5,184 nt of DNA, from the NCBI GenBank assembly GCA_947090235.1, contig CAMUNJ010000063.1, positions 1-5,184 on the forward strand. The letters are read 5' to 3'. A program made the translations under genes and the position numbers. The notes under the pieces were generated by a model. The model ran no database searches. It worked only from the letters and a program-made list of their open reading frames with translations, and was not told where the DNA came from. This DNA is from an uncultured Bacillota bacterium (GTDB lineage: Bacteria; Bacillota; Clostridia; Christensenellales; UBA1242). Shown here piece after piece: positions 4,309 to 5,184 of the stretch. The stretch's first letter is position 1. Every line of letters starts with the position of its first letter.

Positions 4309-4563
4309 CTACTTATTTATCTGTTTTTGTAAAGCCTTGTTGCCTTTTTTAACGGCTTGTTCAACCTTTTGAATACCCTTTTCGGCTTTTGCCCCAAGTT
4401 TTTCGGTTGTTTTTTCTGCCTTATTACCTAACTTCTCTGCTTCTTTCATAAGGTTTTTCTCACCATTATCAACCATTTTCTTGGTTTCTTTAGAGTATTT
4501 GTAAAGCATAGCCCCAGTGATAAGGCCTAAGCCAAAACCAGCAAGCATATATAAATCTTTCAT
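4309..4563 (-). CDS. small membrane-anchored lysine-rich helical protein (YtxH-like)
   Basis: The 84-residue product has one N-terminal hydrophobic segment (about 4-21, LYMLAGFGLGLITGAMLY) rich in small residues spaced like a glycine zipper (G9, G11, G13, G17), preceded only by MKD. The rest is a highly charged Lys/Glu/Ala helix. Within it EKLGNKAEK (43-51) and EKLGAKAEK (54-62) repeat at an 11-residue interval, the period of amphipathic helices in LEA- and apolipoprotein-like proteins. The likely topology is a single membrane anchor with the helix in the cytoplasm (positive-inside rule), as proposed for YtxH/general-stress-type small proteins; the similarity is of type, not of a named motif. 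The ATG at 4561-4563 follows AAGGAGG (4568-4574) at 4 nt, a strong site. A terminator follows the gene. No convincing promoter was found: TTGTCA (4640-4645) with TTTTTA is the best but weak. Function unknown. Confidence 0.85.
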   Translation of the reverse strand: MKDLYMLAGFGLGLITGAMLYKYSKETKKMVDNGEKNLMKEAEKLGNKAEKTTEKLGAKAEKGIQKVEQAVKKGNKALQKQINK

Positions 4564-4638
4564 TTCTCCTCCTTCCTATTTCTAGTGTGTGAGGATTTTG
4601 TGATTTTATTCATTTTTAAAAATCTTTCAGAAAAAGTA

Positions 4639-4667
4639 TTGACAATAGAAAAGTTCAATGATATTAT
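4639..4667 (+). promoter_or_regulatory. promoter of the lipoprotein gene
   Basis: A perfect TTGACA (4639-4644), a 17-nt spacer and TATTAT (4662-4667), preceded by TGA (extended -10), point rightward. The start would be near 4674, giving a leader of about 24 nt. The -35 lies in a near-palindrome (TATTGACAATA), whose other strand offers TTGTCA for the divergent gene at 4563, so one element may serve both directions. Confidence 0.85.
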
Positions 4668-4697
4668 ATTAATTAAACTAGAAGGACGAATTAAGAT

Positions 4698-5184
4698 ATG
4701 AAAAATATTAAAAAGGCAAAAGCATTCATTCTTGCAGGGGCAATTTTTTCAGGTGTTTTTACAATGGTTGGATGCGAAGAAAATATTAATTATACAACTT
4801 TCCCTCTCAATGATAAAAATACTGTTAAAGCTGAACTTTTAAAAAGTTTTGGGAATAAAGACAATCTTTATTTGATAGATAATGATATCATTCGTATGCC
4901 TTGTCCTATCAACAAAGAGACAATAAAAATTAATATAAATTTTCAAACAACAAAAACTCAAAAACATATTTTGCAGTATTGTATTGATGAATTCAATGAT
5001 ATATTTACTTTTATTAATCCCGTCTATAAATTTGAGTTAAACTATACACCTACAGAATCTGATCTTATAAGCCCACACAATATAGATATATATACAAAAA
5101 CTGTTGAAGAACTTACATATAATGAGCATTATAGTCTCGGACAAAACTATCACTATTCTTTAGATAAAAGTAAAAATATAGAAG
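4698..5184 (+). CDS. putative lipoprotein, function unknown, partial (3' end off window)
   Basis: The frame is open from the ATG at 4698-4700 to the window edge, 162 codons. The N-terminus is a lipoprotein signal peptide: basic MKNIKKAK, hydrophobic AFILAGAIFSGVF (9-21), then a lipobox-like TMVGC with the lipid-modified Cys at 26. M at -3 is a little unusual. The mature part is Asn-, Lys-, Thr- and Tyr-rich (for example DEFNDIFTFINPVYKFEL and SPHNIDIYTKTVEELTYN), without a motif I can name. The protein is expected to be anchored on the outer face of the membrane after SPase II processing. GAAGGA (4681-4686) lies 11 nt before the ATG, a slightly long spacing, but no nearer in-frame start exists. 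The mix of strands ending in a surface-exposed segment is compatible with the front part of a zincin-type protease, but no HExxH is present in the visible part, so I do not assign one. Confidence 0.85.
   Translation, partial: MKNIKKAKAFILAGAIFSGVFTMVGCEENINYTTFPLNDKNTVKAELLKSFGNKDNLYLIDNDIIRMPCPINKETIKININFQTTKTQKHILQYCIDEFNDIFTFINPVYKFELNYTPTESDLISPHNIDIYTKTVEELTYNEHYSLGQNYHYSLDKSKNIE

Overview
The window is AT-rich bacterial DNA that looks like a Firmicute, probably an anaerobic clostridial relative. Reasons are the strong AAGGAGG-type ribosome binding sites, sigma-A promoters close to consensus, the use of thyX, and above all a long signal recognition particle RNA that keeps the Alu-type 5' domain. 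That long form is known from Bacillus, Clostridium and other spore-forming lineages. No mobile element, CRISPR array, tRNA or rRNA is visible.

Layout from left to right: (1) 1-666, minus strand: a NifU/IscU-like Fe-S scaffold protein running off the left edge, with its own promoter lying partly inside the terminator of the gene upstream of it. (2) 742-2330, minus strand: a large FAD-dependent thymidylate synthase (ThyX) made of two ThyX-like halves. Its 5' end is split by a run of nine G, so the well-supported start (2330) and the body (742-2241) are in different frames. (3) 2331-2462: a divergent promoter region. (4) 2463-3122, plus strand: uracil-DNA glycosylase (ung), complete. (5) 3123-3234: convergent terminators. 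(6) 3235-3656, minus strand: an unrecognised gene of about 139 codons, broken by a small indel near 3400-3408. (7) 3765-4102, minus strand: the SRP RNA gene with promoter and terminators. (8) 4103-4308: an intergenic stretch with repeated TTTGTCGAA motifs that match the Spo0A box, plus a terminator. (9) 4309-4563, minus strand: a small membrane-anchored, lysine-rich helical protein. (10) 4639 to the right edge, plus strand: a promoter and the first 162 codons of a lipoprotein.

The clearest functional link is between thyX and ung, which are divergently transcribed. ThyX converts dUMP to dTMP and so limits uracil entering DNA, and Ung removes uracil that does enter. The other genes look like independent housekeeping or envelope units, each with its own promoter or terminator.

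The main points worth a second look are the poly-G frame break in thyX, the complementary decay of the ThyX motif in its two halves, the second frame break in the neighbouring unknown gene, the URRC-type UGAC tetraloop of the SRP RNA, and a possible Spo0A-box-flanked promoter at 4149-4177. I do not see convincing evidence of a wholly new multi-gene system. Two frame breaks within about 1.2 kb also raise the possibility of sequencing or assembly error.
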